Shown one piece after another: positions 32,231 through 40,564 of a stretch of 64,000 nucleotides of DNA. The position numbers were made by a program, and so were the translations under genes. Origin of the DNA: Serinibacter arcticus (GTDB taxonomy: Bacteria > Actinomycetota > Actinomycetes > Actinomycetales > Beutenbergiaceae). Below the pieces are notes generated by a model. It saw nothing but the letters and a program-made list of their open reading frames with translations. It was not told the origin of the DNA and searched no databases. Location of the stretch: assembly GCF_004786095.1 (NCBI RefSeq), contig NZ_RHPJ01000002.1, positions 1 to 64,000 on the forward strand. The letters run 5' to 3'. Each line of letters starts with the position of its first letter. Position 1 is the first letter of the stretch.

Positions 32231-33166
32231 TCAGGCAGGAAGGTCGACACCGGTCAGCTCCCGTGTGACGTCCCAGATCCGCCGCGCGTCAGCCTCGCTC
32301 GTCAGCCGGGAGTACACGGCCTGCTCGGCGGGCGGGCCGCCGATGTGACCGAGGCCGCGCGGGCCGTAGAGGCGGCCGCCGCGGGCGTCGGGGCTCGTGG
32401 CCGCGAGCACGGCGGGCAGCGCGGCGGACTGCGGGGTCCCCGCGATGCCGAGGCGCGCCAGCACCCGGATCACCTTGACCTCCGTCGAGTCGCCCGTCCG
32501 CCCGATCTCGGGCTGGGACGCGAGGAGATTCGTGGGCGAGACGCCGGGGTGGGACAGGTTGCTGCGCAGCCCCCACCCGCCGGCCTCGCTGCGCCGCTGC
32601 AGCTCCATCGCGAACAGACCGAAGGCGATCTTCGAGGAGCTGTACGCCTGGAACGGGTCATAGCTGCGCTCCCAGCTGAGGTCGTCCCAGTGCACCGCGT
32701 TGCGGTTCGCGGCGATGCTGACCTGGGAGGTCACGTGCGCGCGCCCCTCCCGCAGCAGGGGCAGCAGCCGCCCGACGAGCGCCGCGTGCCCGAGGTGGTT
32801 GGTCGCGAGCTGCAGCTCGAACCCGTCGGCGCTCGCCTTGCGCGCGGGCGGCGTCATCAGGCCGGCGTTGCCGATGAGCACGTGCAGCGGCTCGCCCTCG
32901 CGCAGCAGGTCGTCCGCGAGCGCCTGCACGGAGCCGAGCGAGGACAGGTCGAGCGTGCGTACGTCGAGGCGGGCGCCGGGGACCGCCGCGGCGATCCGGT
33001 CGGCGGCCGCGCGGCCCTTGGTGGCGTTCCGCACCGGCAGGACCACGGTCGCGCCCGCCCGGGCGAGACGCGCGGCGATGTGGACGCCCATGCCGTCGCT
33101 CGCCCCGGTGACGAGGGCGCGGCGACCGGTGAGGTCGGGGACGGTGATGTCGTGGTGACGAGGCAT
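32231..33166 (-). CDS. Short-chain dehydrogenase/reductase
   Basis: A 311-residue SDR: TGASDGMGVHIAARLARAG (glycine loop, about 20-38), R45 in PVRNATKG favouring NADP, NAG in IGNAGLMTPPARK, and YSSSKIAFGLF with the catalytic Tyr and Lys. Its length and WDDLSW, LYGPRGLGHIGG resemble retinol-dehydrogenase/protochlorophyllide-reductase-like SDRs linked to MmyB regulators. The ATG follows GGAG. The regulator gene lies 97 bases downstream on the same strand, and a candidate operator lies about 100 bases upstream. Confidence 0.93.
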   Translation of the reverse strand: MPRHHDITVPDLTGRRALVTGASDGMGVHIAARLARAGATVVLPVRNATKGRAAADRIAAAVPGARLDVRTLDLSSLGSVQALADDLLREGEPLHVLIGNAGLMTPPARKASADGFELQLATNHLGHAALVGRLLPLLREGRAHVTSQVSIAANRNAVHWDDLSWERSYDPFQAYSSSKIAFGLFAMELQRRSEAGGWGLRSNLSHPGVSPTNLLASQPEIGRTGDSTEVKVIRVLARLGIAGTPQSAALPAVLAATSPDARGGRLYGPRGLGHIGGPPAEQAVYSRLTSEADARRIWDVTRELTGVDLPA

Positions 33167-33262
33167 CGTCAGCTCCAGATCTGAGGGGCAGCGGGCATCT
33201 CCCGCGGTGGGCCGTGACCCGATCCTGACGGTTTCCCGCCACGGTGTTCAGGGCCCCGTCAT

Positions 33263-33283
33263 CCAGGGATCGCCGGTCCCTGG
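33263..33283. promoter_or_regulatory. Candidate MmyB-type operator, copy 1
   Basis: CCAGGGA-TCGCCGG-TCCCTGG has perfect 7-base inverted arms. It lies in the 232-base divergent gap between the SDR and FAD-monooxygenase genes and could control both. Next to it GCGCGAGGTC is repeated in tandem. Confidence 0.7.
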
Positions 33284-33398
33284 CTCGCGCGAGGTCGCGC
33301 GAGGTCGCGCGCGACGACGGAGCGGCCGACCCGTCCTGGGCGCACGCCCCGAGCCGACGTATCGTCCGAGTCGAGAGCGCGATCGAGGGAGAACCGTC

Positions 33399-34646
33399 AT
33401 GACGTCGTCCGTACCCGCACGCGAGCCGGGCGAGCGTGCCGCGCCCCGTCGCGCCCTCGTGTCCGGCGCCAGCATCGCGGGACTGGCTACCGCCTTCTGG
33501 CTCGAGCGCATCGGCTGGCGCGTCGACGTCGTCGAGCGCGCCGCGGAGTTCCGCGAGGGCGGGCAGAACGTGGACGTGCGCGGGGCGGCGCGCGCCGTCG
33601 TCGACCGCATGGGGCTGAGGGAGCGGGTCCGCGACCTCACGACGACCGAGGAGGGCACTCGCTTCGTCGACGGTGAGGGCGGGACGGTCGGGGAGTTCCC
33701 CGCGCGCGAGGGCCACGACGGCCCCACGGCCGAGCTCGAGATCCTGCGGGGCGACCTCGCGGGCGCCGTCCGCGACAGCCTCGGCGACGCCGTCACCCTG
33801 CGGTTCGGCGACACGGTCGCGGCCGTCGACGACGCCGCAGCACCTGCCCCGGTGCACGTCACCTTCGCCTCCGGCCGCGAGGGCGACTACGACCTCGTGG
33901 TGGTCGCCGAGGGAGTGCGGTCCGCCACGCGCGACCTCGTCCTCCCGGCCGAGGAGATCCACCGCGACCCGCTCGACCTGGCGATCGTCTACGGCACGAT
34001 CCCGCGCACCGACGACGACGACCGGTGGTGGCGCTGGTACACCGCGACCGACCAGCGGCAGGTGACGCTGCGGCCCGACAACGTCGGCACCATCCGGGCC
34101 ACGCTGGCGTGGCTGACCGATCGCAGCGACCTCGCCGCGGCCCCGCGGGCGCAGCGGGACCGGGTGCTGCGGGAGGTGTTCGCCGGCGCCGGCTGGCAGA
34201 CCGAGCGCGTCCTGGCGGGCCTGAGCACGTCCGAGGACGTCTACCTCGACCACCTGACGCAGATCCGGCTCGACCACTGGTCGCGCGGGCGCGTCGTCGT
34301 GGTGGGCGACGCCGCCTGGTGCGTGACGCCGGTCGGCGGCGGCGGGTCGTCGCTGGCGCTGCTCGGCGGCTACGTGCTGGCGGCGAGCCTCAGCACCGCG
34401 GCCGATCTGGCCACCGGGCTGCGCGAGTTCGAGGCGTGGCTGCGGCCCGTCGTCGAGGACACGCAGAAGCTGCCGCCCGGGGTGCCGCGCCTGGTCTATC
34501 CGCGCTCGGCGCTCGGCGTCGGCGTGCTGCGCGCCGGGGTGCGCCTCGCGAGCTCCGCGCCGGTACGCCGGATCGCCGGGCGGATCCTGGGATCCGCGGG
34601 CGAGAGCGAGCGGGAGCTGCCGGCGATCACCCTCGCGAGGAGCTGA
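33399..34646 (+). CDS. FAD-dependent monooxygenase/oxidoreductase
   Basis: A 415-residue group A flavoprotein: FAD loop ALVSGASIAGLATAFWLERIGW (about 20-41), ERAAEFREGGQNVDVRGAA, and the second FAD motif RVVVVGDAAWCVTPVGGGGSSLAL. Relatives hydroxylate aromatic or tetracycline-like compounds with NADPH and O2. The ATG follows GAGGGAG. It diverges from the SDR gene with the inverted-repeat operator between, so both may answer to the MmyB-type regulator. The C-terminal 60 residues are typical of the subgroup that lacks a thioredoxin-like tail. Confidence 0.92.
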   Translation: MTSSVPAREPGERAAPRRALVSGASIAGLATAFWLERIGWRVDVVERAAEFREGGQNVDVRGAARAVVDRMGLRERVRDLTTTEEGTRFVDGEGGTVGEFPAREGHDGPTAELEILRGDLAGAVRDSLGDAVTLRFGDTVAAVDDAAAPAPVHVTFASGREGDYDLVVVAEGVRSATRDLVLPAEEIHRDPLDLAIVYGTIPRTDDDDRWWRWYTATDQRQVTLRPDNVGTIRATLAWLTDRSDLAAAPRAQRDRVLREVFAGAGWQTERVLAGLSTSEDVYLDHLTQIRLDHWSRGRVVVVGDAAWCVTPVGGGGSSLALLGGYVLAASLSTAADLATGLREFEAWLRPVVEDTQKLPPGVPRLVYPRSALGVGVLRAGVRLASSAPVRRIAGRILGSAGESERELPAITLARS

Positions 34647-34685
34647 CACCGGTGGCGACGCCCCGGCGGGGGCGGGGGTGCGCCG

Positions 34686-35288
34686 TCAGCCGATCGTGCC
34701 GGTCCCCGGGATCTCGTCCGTGATCGCGTAGCGCAGGTGCACGGTGCCCGACGGCGCGGTCTCGGCCGGGGCGAGCAGGCGCAGGTTCGCGGGCACCACT
34801 CCGCCGTCGAACACCTTCCTGCCCTGGCCCAGGACGATCGGGTGCAGCCACAGGTCGAGGCGGTCGGCGAGCCGCTCGGCCAGCAGCGTCCGGACCAGGT
34901 CCAGGCTCCCGACGACCTTGACGTCCTCGTGGCGCTCCTTGATCTCGCGGACGGCGGCAGGGAGGTCCGCGCCGAGCTGCTGCGCGCCGGCCCACGTGAG
35001 GTCGAGCGTCGAGCGCGAGGCCACGTACTTCGGGATCGCGTTGAACAGGTCGGCGATCGACCCGCTCTGCTGCGGCCAGTACGCGGCGAAGATGTCGTAG
35101 GTGCGCCGGCCCAGGAGCAGCGCGTCGGTGCCCTCGTACGCCACCGCGATCTGCTCCCCGGTCACGGGGCCGATCAGCGGCGCCTGCCAGCCGCCGAACT
35201 CGAAGCCCTCGGGGTCCTCGTCGGGACCCCCGGGCGACTGGCCCACGAGGTCGAGGGTGGCGAACAGCTCGAGGTGGACGAGTCCCAT
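34686..35288 (-). CDS. RibD C-terminal domain / dihydrofolate-reductase-like protein 3
   Basis: A 200-residue reductase-fold protein: LELFATLDLVGQSPGGPDEDPEGFEFGGWQ, TDALLLGRRTYDIFAAYWP, NAIPKYVASR, VKVVGSLDLVRTLLAERLADRLDLWLHPIVLGQGRKVF. NADPH-binding fold; substrate unknown. It converges with the FAD gene, and shows only moderate similarity to the other two copies in this window, so it is not a recent duplicate. Confidence 0.9.
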   Translation of the reverse strand: MGLVHLELFATLDLVGQSPGGPDEDPEGFEFGGWQAPLIGPVTGEQIAVAYEGTDALLLGRRTYDIFAAYWPQQSGSIADLFNAIPKYVASRSTLDLTWAGAQQLGADLPAAVREIKERHEDVKVVGSLDLVRTLLAERLADRLDLWLHPIVLGQGRKVFDGGVVPANLRLLAPAETAPSGTVHLRYAITDEIPGTGTIG

Positions 35289-35391
35289 GGTGCACTCTCG
35301 CGGTCGGCGTTGCTGGTACGGGGTGGACCGCCGTCACGACCCGAACTCGGCGAGTGGGACGTGACACGTGCCGGCACAGGTCGTCGCCCGC

Positions 35392-35943
35392 CTACTCGTC
35401 CCGCAACGCCAGGACCGTCGTCAGGCTGACGGCGTGCCCGGCGTCGCGCCGGTCGACCTCGCGGAAGCCGAGGCGCGCCAGCACCCGGCGCGAGGGCTCG
35501 TTCCAGTCCCAGACCGTCGCCCACAGCCGCGGGTACCCCTGTGTGCGGGCGAGGCCGACGACGGCGGACGCGCACTCGGCGCCGAGACCTCGCCCGTGGA
35601 AGGCCCGGAGGAGCTCGAAGGCCAGCTCGGGTTCCGCCTCCCCGCCCGGTCCCTGCGTCGAGAGTCCGCAGTACCCGAGCGTCCGGGAGGTCTCCCGGAG
35701 CACGACGGTCAGCAGTGCGGGCGCCGCCGGGTCCGTCTCGTGGGTGGCGCTGGCGTCTCTCAGTCTCGCGGAGAGGTCGGCCACCGTGGGTCGGCCGTGC
35801 TCGTCCGGACGCCGGTGCGCGGGCACGCGCGGATCACGCTCACGCCACAGCCGGTGGTGCACCTCGGCGTCCTCCGCCGCCATCGGACGCAGCACGAGTC
35901 GCGGGGTCTCGAGCACGGGGGCGTGGGCGGTGCCGCCCGTCAT
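35392..35943 (-). CDS. RimJ/RimL-type GNAT acetyltransferase
   Basis: A 183-residue GNAT: LETPRLVLRPMAAEDAEVHHRLW at the start, LGYCGLSTQG, the acetyl-CoA loop FHGRGLGAECASAVVG, and WATVWDWNEPSRRVLARLGFREV at the end. This pattern is that of ribosomal-protein or small-molecule N-acetyltransferases. Its ATG shares one base with the transporter stop (TGATG), so it is co-translated with the Nramp-like gene; the functional link is unclear. Confidence 0.88.
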   Translation of the reverse strand: MTGGTAHAPVLETPRLVLRPMAAEDAEVHHRLWRERDPRVPAHRRPDEHGRPTVADLSARLRDASATHETDPAAPALLTVVLRETSRTLGYCGLSTQGPGGEAEPELAFELLRAFHGRGLGAECASAVVGLARTQGYPRLWATVWDWNEPSRRVLARLGFREVDRRDAGHAVSLTTVLALRDE

Positions 35944-37214
35944 CAGGCGCCGAGCGCCCTGATCAGCTCGTTCACCCCGAGCACGACGAAGATCACGGCC
36001 ACCGACCCGAGCGCGATGTTGAGGAACCAGCCGTTGCGCCACTCCTTCGGGACGTATGTGGAGTTCAGCAGGAGGAGCAGCGTGATCGCCAGGAACGGCA
36101 TGAACAGTGCGCCGAGCACGCCGTAGGCGATGATCAGCGAGATCGGCCGGCCGAGCAGGAGGAGCAGCATCGGCGGGATTGTCAGCCACAGGATGTAGCC
36201 GCGGTAGTAGGTGCCGCCGAGCTTGCGGCGCTTGTCGTCGTCGGGCAGGCCACGGACCTCGCCGAGGAAGTCGGCGAACATCAGCGAGACGCCGTTCCAG
36301 ACGCCGAGGATCGAGGAGAACGACGACGCCCAGAACCCGATGAGGAAGAAGTACGTCATGAAGGTGCCGTACCGCTCGCCCAGGACGTCGGCCAGACTGA
36401 TCAGACCGGCGTCGCCGTCGGCCAGGGTGATCTGGGCGGAGTAGAGCAGCTCCGCGCCGACGATCAGCATCGCGACGACGAAGATCCCCGACATCACGTA
36501 GGCCATCGCGTTGTCGATCCGCATGACCTTCATCCAGCGCGGCGTCGTCCAGCCCTTCTCGCGGAGCCAGTAGCCGTAGGCCGCCAGGGTGATCGTGCCG
36601 CCGACGCCGCCCGCGATGCCGAGCGTGTAGACGAGCGCGCCGTCGGGGATGCGCGGCACGAGACCGCCGACGATGTCGCCGAGGTTCGGCGTCGTGACGA
36701 TGGCAGCCCCGACCACGGTGATGAACATGAGGCCGACGAAGAACGCGATGATGTACTCGAACGCCTTGTACCGCCCGAACCACACGATGACCGCGCCGAG
36801 CAGGCCGGAGACCATCGCGAACGCCCAGATCGGTATCCCCGGCGCGAGCGCGTTCAGCGGGAGCGCGGTGGAGGACATGGCGGCCGCGCCGTACACGAAG
36901 CCCCACAGGATGATGTACGGGCCGAAGTAGACCGTGGTCCAGATGCCCAGCCGGCGCCAGCCCTGGAAGATCGTCAGGCCGGTGGCGAGCGTGAAGCGGC
37001 CGGCGCCCTCGACCAGCGCGATCTTGATGATCACACCGGCGACCGCGGCCCACAGCAGCGCGTAGCCGTAGCGGCTGCCGGCCACCAGCGTGGCGATGAG
37101 GTCACCGGCGCCGATGCCGGTCGCGGCCACCACGAGCCCGGGTCCGATGATCCGCCACCGCGGCGGTCCGGCCGTGGCGTCCTCGACGTCGCTGTCCCTC
37201 ACCTGTGAAGTCAT
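35943..37214 (-). CDS. Nramp-family transporter with non-canonical metal site
   Basis: A 423-residue protein with about 11 membrane helices in Nramp order. Helix 1 reads GPGLVVAATGIGAGDLIATLVAG where metal-transporting members have a DPGN motif, and helix 6 reads GIAGGVGGTITLAAYGYW with no Met-Pro-His. The Asp, Asn and Met that bind Mn or Fe are therefore missing, so the substrate may be another ion or solute, as in Nramp-related clades. The ATG at 37214 is fixed by TACCGT six bases upstream; the longer frame (MLVRSIHRT) is Arg-rich and not family-like. Confidence 0.88.
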   Translation of the reverse strand: MTSQVRDSDVEDATAGPPRWRIIGPGLVVAATGIGAGDLIATLVAGSRYGYALLWAAVAGVIIKIALVEGAGRFTLATGLTIFQGWRRLGIWTTVYFGPYIILWGFVYGAAAMSSTALPLNALAPGIPIWAFAMVSGLLGAVIVWFGRYKAFEYIIAFFVGLMFITVVGAAIVTTPNLGDIVGGLVPRIPDGALVYTLGIAGGVGGTITLAAYGYWLREKGWTTPRWMKVMRIDNAMAYVMSGIFVVAMLIVGAELLYSAQITLADGDAGLISLADVLGERYGTFMTYFFLIGFWASSFSSILGVWNGVSLMFADFLGEVRGLPDDDKRRKLGGTYYRGYILWLTIPPMLLLLLGRPISLIIAYGVLGALFMPFLAITLLLLLNSTYVPKEWRNGWFLNIALGSVAVIFVVLGVNELIRALGA

Positions 37215-37220
37215 CCAGGC

Positions 37221-37226
37221 ACGGTA
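37221..37226 (-). promoter_or_regulatory. Leaderless -10 box (TACCGT) of the Nramp-like gene
   Basis: TACCGT on the minus strand ends six bases before the ATG. It supports the short start and a leaderless transcript. Confidence 0.5.
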
Positions 37227-37303
37227 GCCGACGGCGTCGGGCGGCGACGGGGCGGGGGCATGACGTCGCCGCCCTGCCCGTGCCCGGCAACAACTGTCGG
37301 GAC

Positions 37304-37324
37304 GGTGTATGGTGCGGTGTATGC
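37304..37324 (+). promoter_or_regulatory. vapB promoter region with direct repeat
   Basis: CGGTGTATG occurs at 37304-37312 and 37316-37324, 12 bases apart; the second copy includes the vapB start codon. TATGGT (37308-37313) can be the -10 box seven bases before the ATG. Antitoxin-toxin complexes usually bind repeats at this place. Confidence 0.5.
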
Positions 37325-37578
37325 TCCGCACCAACATCTACCTCGAGGCGCGCCAGACCGAGGCGCTCGACGAGCTGGCTCGGGCCGCTGGCGTGACTCG
37401 GGCCGAGATGATCCGCCGCGTCGTGGACCGCGCGCTGGCGGGCGCCTCCGGTGCCGAGGAGTCCGCGCTCGCCGCCATCGACCTGTCGTTCGGAGCGGTG
37501 ACGGCGGTCGAGGTCGCCGAGCGCGGCCCGGACGAGCGTGCCGCCCACCTCGCCGCGCTCTGGGGACGCGACGCGTGA
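37321..37578 (+). CDS. vapB: VapB-like ribbon-helix-helix antitoxin
   Basis: An 85-residue protein with a CopG/ribbon-helix-helix fold at the N-terminus (MLRTNIYLEARQTEALDEL, then VTRAEMIRRVVDRAL) and an acidic, flexible C-terminal half (residues 45-85) suited to wrap a PIN toxin. The ATG at 37321 gives the canonical fold; an in-frame GTG or ATG four codons earlier is less likely. Its stop overlaps the toxin GTG (GTGA). It is expected to neutralise the toxin and repress its own promoter, where a direct repeat stands. Confidence 0.85.
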   Translation: MLRTNIYLEARQTEALDELARAAGVTRAEMIRRVVDRALAGASGAEESALAAIDLSFGAVTAVEVAERGPDERAAHLAALWGRDA

Positions 37579-37970
37579 CCCTCGTCGACTCCGACGTGCT
37601 GATCGCCCACCTGCGTGGCGTGCCGTCGGCGCGCGACTGGCTCACCGGGGCGAGGTCACGGGGCCCGCTGGCGATCAGCGCGGTGACCGTGGCCGAGATC
37701 ACGGGCGGCGTGCGCCACGGTGAGGAGCGGGCCGTGAACACCCTGCTCGGCGCGCTGACGACGCAACCTGTCAGCGACGCGATCGCGCGCAGAGCCGGAG
37801 CCCTGCGCCGTGAGTTCGGACGGAGCCACTCGGGAATCGGGCTCGGCGACTACCTCATCGCCGCCACGGCCGTCGAGCTCGGGCACGAGCTCGCCACGCT
37901 GAACGTGCGCCACTTCCCGATGTTCCCGGGCCTCGCCGCGCCGTTCGACCTCCCTCGCCGGGGAGCGTGA
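37575..37970 (+). CDS. vapC: VapC-like PIN-domain ribonuclease toxin
   Basis: A 131-residue PIN-domain protein: first acidic residue in TLVDSDVLIAHLRG, Glu in VAEITGGVR, then GIGLGDYLIAATAVELG with further Asp, and the closing LATLNVRHFPMFPGL. This is the full PIN active-site set, so the toxin is probably active as an Mg-dependent RNase against tRNA or rRNA. It is coupled to the antitoxin through GTGA. It is followed by the convergent aminopeptidase gene after 51 bases. Confidence 0.9.
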   Translation: MTLVDSDVLIAHLRGVPSARDWLTGARSRGPLAISAVTVAEITGGVRHGEERAVNTLLGALTTQPVSDAIARRAGALRREFGRSHSGIGLGDYLIAATAVELGHELATLNVRHFPMFPGLAAPFDLPRRGA

Positions 37971-38021
37971 CGTCCGCGGCCCGAGCTCCGAGAATCCTGA
38001 ACGCGGCAGAGCCGCGTCGGC

Positions 38022-39359
38022 TCAGGACCGCCAGAACGCCTCGGCCACCCGGCTCAGGCCGAGCAGGTCGCTCGTCCCGGCCAGCTCGCGCGCGGAGTGC
38101 ATCGACAGGATCGGGATGCCGACGTCGACCGTCCTGATCCCCAGCCGCGTCGCCGAGATCGGGCCGATCGTGGACCCGCAGGGCACGCCGTTGTGCGACA
38201 CGAACTCCTGCACCGCCACCCCGGCGCGCTCCGACCAGCCGCGCCAGGCGGCCTCGCCCGCGCCGTCGGTGGCGTAGCGCTGGTTGGCGTTGATCTTGAG
38301 GATCGGGCCGGAGCCGAGCACGGGCTGGACCACGGGGTCGTGGCGGCCGACGTAGTTCGGGTGCACCGAGTGCCCGACGTCGCTGGAGACGAGCCAGGAG
38401 TCCGCGAGCGCCCGCAGGTGCTCCTCGGGGGTGGCGCCGAGCGCCGTCGCGATCCGCCCCAGCACGTCGCCCAGGAGCGGGCCGGCGGCGCCGCTGCGCG
38501 TGGCGGAACCGACCTCCTCGTGGTCGAAGACCGCCAGCACGGGGATGTGCGGGAGGCGCTCCACGCCGGCGCCGGCGCCGTCGCCCTCCGAGGAGGAGGC
38601 CGCCAGCCGCTCGAACGCGCGCAGCCCCGCGTGCACCGACGCCAGGTCGTCCAGCCGCCCCGCCGCGAGGAACGCGTCGTCGGCCCCGAACACCGCACCG
38701 CGCGCCGAGTCGGCGAGCACCAGGTCGTAGCCGCGCACGTCCGCCCGGGCCACACCCACGTGCGACGCGACCTCGGCGAGCAGGTCCGCCGTCGCCGGCT
38801 GGCCGAGTCCCCACACGGGCTGGGTCTGCGTCTGCTTGTCGAGCGCGAGACCGTCGTTGACGTTCCGGTCGAGGTGGATGGCGAGCTGCGGCAGCCGCAG
38901 GAGCGGCGGCGTCGCGACGAGGTGGTGCGCGCCGTCGGCCGTGATCAGGCGCCCGGCGAGCAGCAGCTCACGGTCGAGCCACGAGTTCAGGAGCGGTCCG
39001 CCGTAGATCTCCACGGCGGCCTGCAGCCAGCCGCGCGTGCCCGTCGTCGGCTGGGGCTTGAGCCGGAACCCCGGGGAGTCGCTGTGGGCGCCGAGCACGT
39101 GGAAGCCGGTCGTCGCGGACGCGGCGAGAGGAACCGCCCAGGCCAGGACCGCGCCGTCGCGAACGACGACGTAGCGTCCGCCGGGCACGACGTCCCACGC
39201 CGCGGTCTCCACCAGGCGCGTGAAACCGGCCGAGACCAGGCGCGCGGCCACGGTCTCGGCCGCGTGCAGGCTCGAGGGCGAGGCTGCGACGAGGTCGATC
39301 AGGTCCTCGGCGTGCGTGCGGACGGTGCGGGCGTCGGCCAGGTTCTCGGAGGAGCTCAC
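38022..39359 (-). CDS. M18-family metalloaminopeptidase (aspartyl aminopeptidase-like)
   Basis: A 445-residue dinuclear zinc peptidase: HSD in LGAHSDSPGFRLKP, AAGRLDDLASV (bridging Asp), FDHEEVGS (catalytic Glu pair), SSDVGHSVHPNY and the final SMHSARELAG. It removes N-terminal acidic or neutral residues from peptides in the cytosol. GTG at 39359 is chosen because TACGAT lies six bases upstream, indicating a leaderless start; a GTG seven codons earlier is possible. It diverges from the lactonase gene with only 38 bases between starts. Confidence 0.92.
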   Translation of the reverse strand: MSSSENLADARTVRTHAEDLIDLVAASPSSLHAAETVAARLVSAGFTRLVETAAWDVVPGGRYVVVRDGAVLAWAVPLAASATTGFHVLGAHSDSPGFRLKPQPTTGTRGWLQAAVEIYGGPLLNSWLDRELLLAGRLITADGAHHLVATPPLLRLPQLAIHLDRNVNDGLALDKQTQTQPVWGLGQPATADLLAEVASHVGVARADVRGYDLVLADSARGAVFGADDAFLAAGRLDDLASVHAGLRAFERLAASSSEGDGAGAGVERLPHIPVLAVFDHEEVGSATRSGAAGPLLGDVLGRIATALGATPEEHLRALADSWLVSSDVGHSVHPNYVGRHDPVVQPVLGSGPILKINANQRYATDGAGEAAWRGWSERAGVAVQEFVSHNGVPCGSTIGPISATRLGIRTVDVGIPILSMHSARELAGTSDLLGLSRVAEAFWRS

Positions 39360-39365
39360 ACCTCG

Positions 39366-39391
39366 ATCGTAGGCACGCACCCGCCTAGGCT
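39366..39391. promoter_or_regulatory. Back-to-back leaderless promoters in a 38-base gap
   Basis: TACGAT (minus, 39366-39371) ends six bases before the aminopeptidase GTG, and TAGGCT (plus, 39386-39391) ends six bases before the lactonase ATG. Each gene's -35 region would fall inside the other gene's start, so the promoters should interfere. Confidence 0.55.
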
Positions 39392-39397
39392 CGGGTC

Positions 39398-40480
39398 ATG
39401 AGCGCTCCCGCGAACGCCCCGTCCTCCTCCCCCCTCCTCGTCCTGGTCGCCAACGCCGGCGACGGCAGCATCAGCACGTTCCGGCTCTCCGACGGCGCCC
39501 TGGAGCGCCTCGCCGTCGCCGAGGGCCTGACCGGCTGCTCGGCGTTCGCGGTCGACGCCGAGCGCGACCTCGTGCACGCGGCCGTCAAGGGTGCCGGCGA
39601 GGGCGAGAACGCCGGTCTGCTCACGCTGTCGCTCGACCGCGCCACGGGCGTCCTCACCCCGCGCTCGCGCCTGGACCTGCCCGACGGCAACCTCAACTAC
39701 GTCGCGCTCACCCGGGGCGGCACCGGCCTCCTGGCCGCGTCCTACGGCGGCGGCTACGGCTTCACGGCGCGCGTGGCGGACGGTGAGGTCTCCGAGCCGG
39801 TCTCGCGGATCGCGTTCGCGAACCTGCACTCGGTGCTCGCGAGCGGTGACGGCGCGCACGCCTACTTCGTCTCGCTCGGCGACGACCTGATCGCGCAGTA
39901 CGCGATCGGCGACGACATGGCGCTGCACGCCCTCAGCCCCGAGACGGTCGCCGCGCCGACCGACAGCGGCCCGCGCCACCTCGTGCTGTCCGACGACGGC
40001 TCGGCGGTCCTGGTCCTGACCGAGTTCACCGCGCAGGTGCTGCGCTACGCGCGCGACAGTGCGACCGGCAGGCTCGAGCTGACCGGGTCCGCGCCCGCGG
40101 CCGACCCCTCCGCCGGGCTCGGCCCGAGCAGGCTCGGCCTCGACCCGAAGGAGAACCACGTCATCTGGGCGGCTGACCTCCGGTGGGGCGCTCCCGCGCC
40201 GTCGGGCGACGGCGCGCGCCACCTCTGGGCGTCCGAGCGCGCGGCGAGCACGCTCGGCGCGGTCACGGTGGCGGCCGACGGCGCCCTCACGTCTCCGGAG
40301 CACTTCACGACGACGGAGCCGCAGCCGCGCGGTTTCGACCTCAGCCCCGACGGCGCCCACCTCGTCGCCGCGGGCGAGCGCTCGACGACGGTCTCGCTCT
40401 ACGCCGTCGACGGCGATCGGCTCGAGCTGCTGCAGCAGGCCGAGACGGGCGCCGGCGCGAACTGGGTCCGCTTCGTCTGA
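39398..40480 (+). CDS. 6-phosphogluconolactonase-like beta-propeller (YbhE/lactonase family)
   Basis: A 360-residue seven-bladed propeller protein: LLVLVANAGDGSISTFRLSDGALERL at the start, DLPDGNLNYVALTRGGTGLLAASYGGG, DSGPRHLVLSDDGSAVLVLTEFTAQ and TEPQPRGFDLSPDGAHLVAAGERS are blade repeats. Family members hydrolyse 6-phosphogluconolactone or other lactones. No signal peptide, so it is cytosolic. It converges with a sugar-importer gene, with a terminator hairpin between. Exact lactone not provable from sequence. Confidence 0.9.
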   Translation: MSAPANAPSSSPLLVLVANAGDGSISTFRLSDGALERLAVAEGLTGCSAFAVDAERDLVHAAVKGAGEGENAGLLTLSLDRATGVLTPRSRLDLPDGNLNYVALTRGGTGLLAASYGGGYGFTARVADGEVSEPVSRIAFANLHSVLASGDGAHAYFVSLGDDLIAQYAIGDDMALHALSPETVAAPTDSGPRHLVLSDDGSAVLVLTEFTAQVLRYARDSATGRLELTGSAPAADPSAGLGPSRLGLDPKENHVIWAADLRWGAPAPSGDGARHLWASERAASTLGAVTVAADGALTSPEHFTTTEPQPRGFDLSPDGAHLVAAGERSTTVSLYAVDGDRLELLQQAETGAGANWVRFV

Positions 40481-40517
40481 GGGATCTCTCGCCGGTCCGC
40501 CCGTCCGGCGGAACGAC

Positions 40518-40555
40518 GACGGCGCCCCCGCCCCCGAGGGGACGAGGGCGCCGTC
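40518..40555. terminator. Bidirectional terminator between lactonase and importer genes
   Basis: GACGGCGCCC (40518-40527) pairs with GGGCGCCGTC (40546-40555), and CCCC/GGGG pair inside the loop. It lies between two convergent stop codons 85 bases apart. Confidence 0.75.
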
Positions 40556-40564
40556 GCGACGGAC

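Noticed and set aside
32658-34649. A 663-residue minus-strand frame opposite the flavin monooxygenase
   Set aside because: The + strand gives complete FAD motifs; the minus frame is low-complexity and only its end overlaps the SDR gene.
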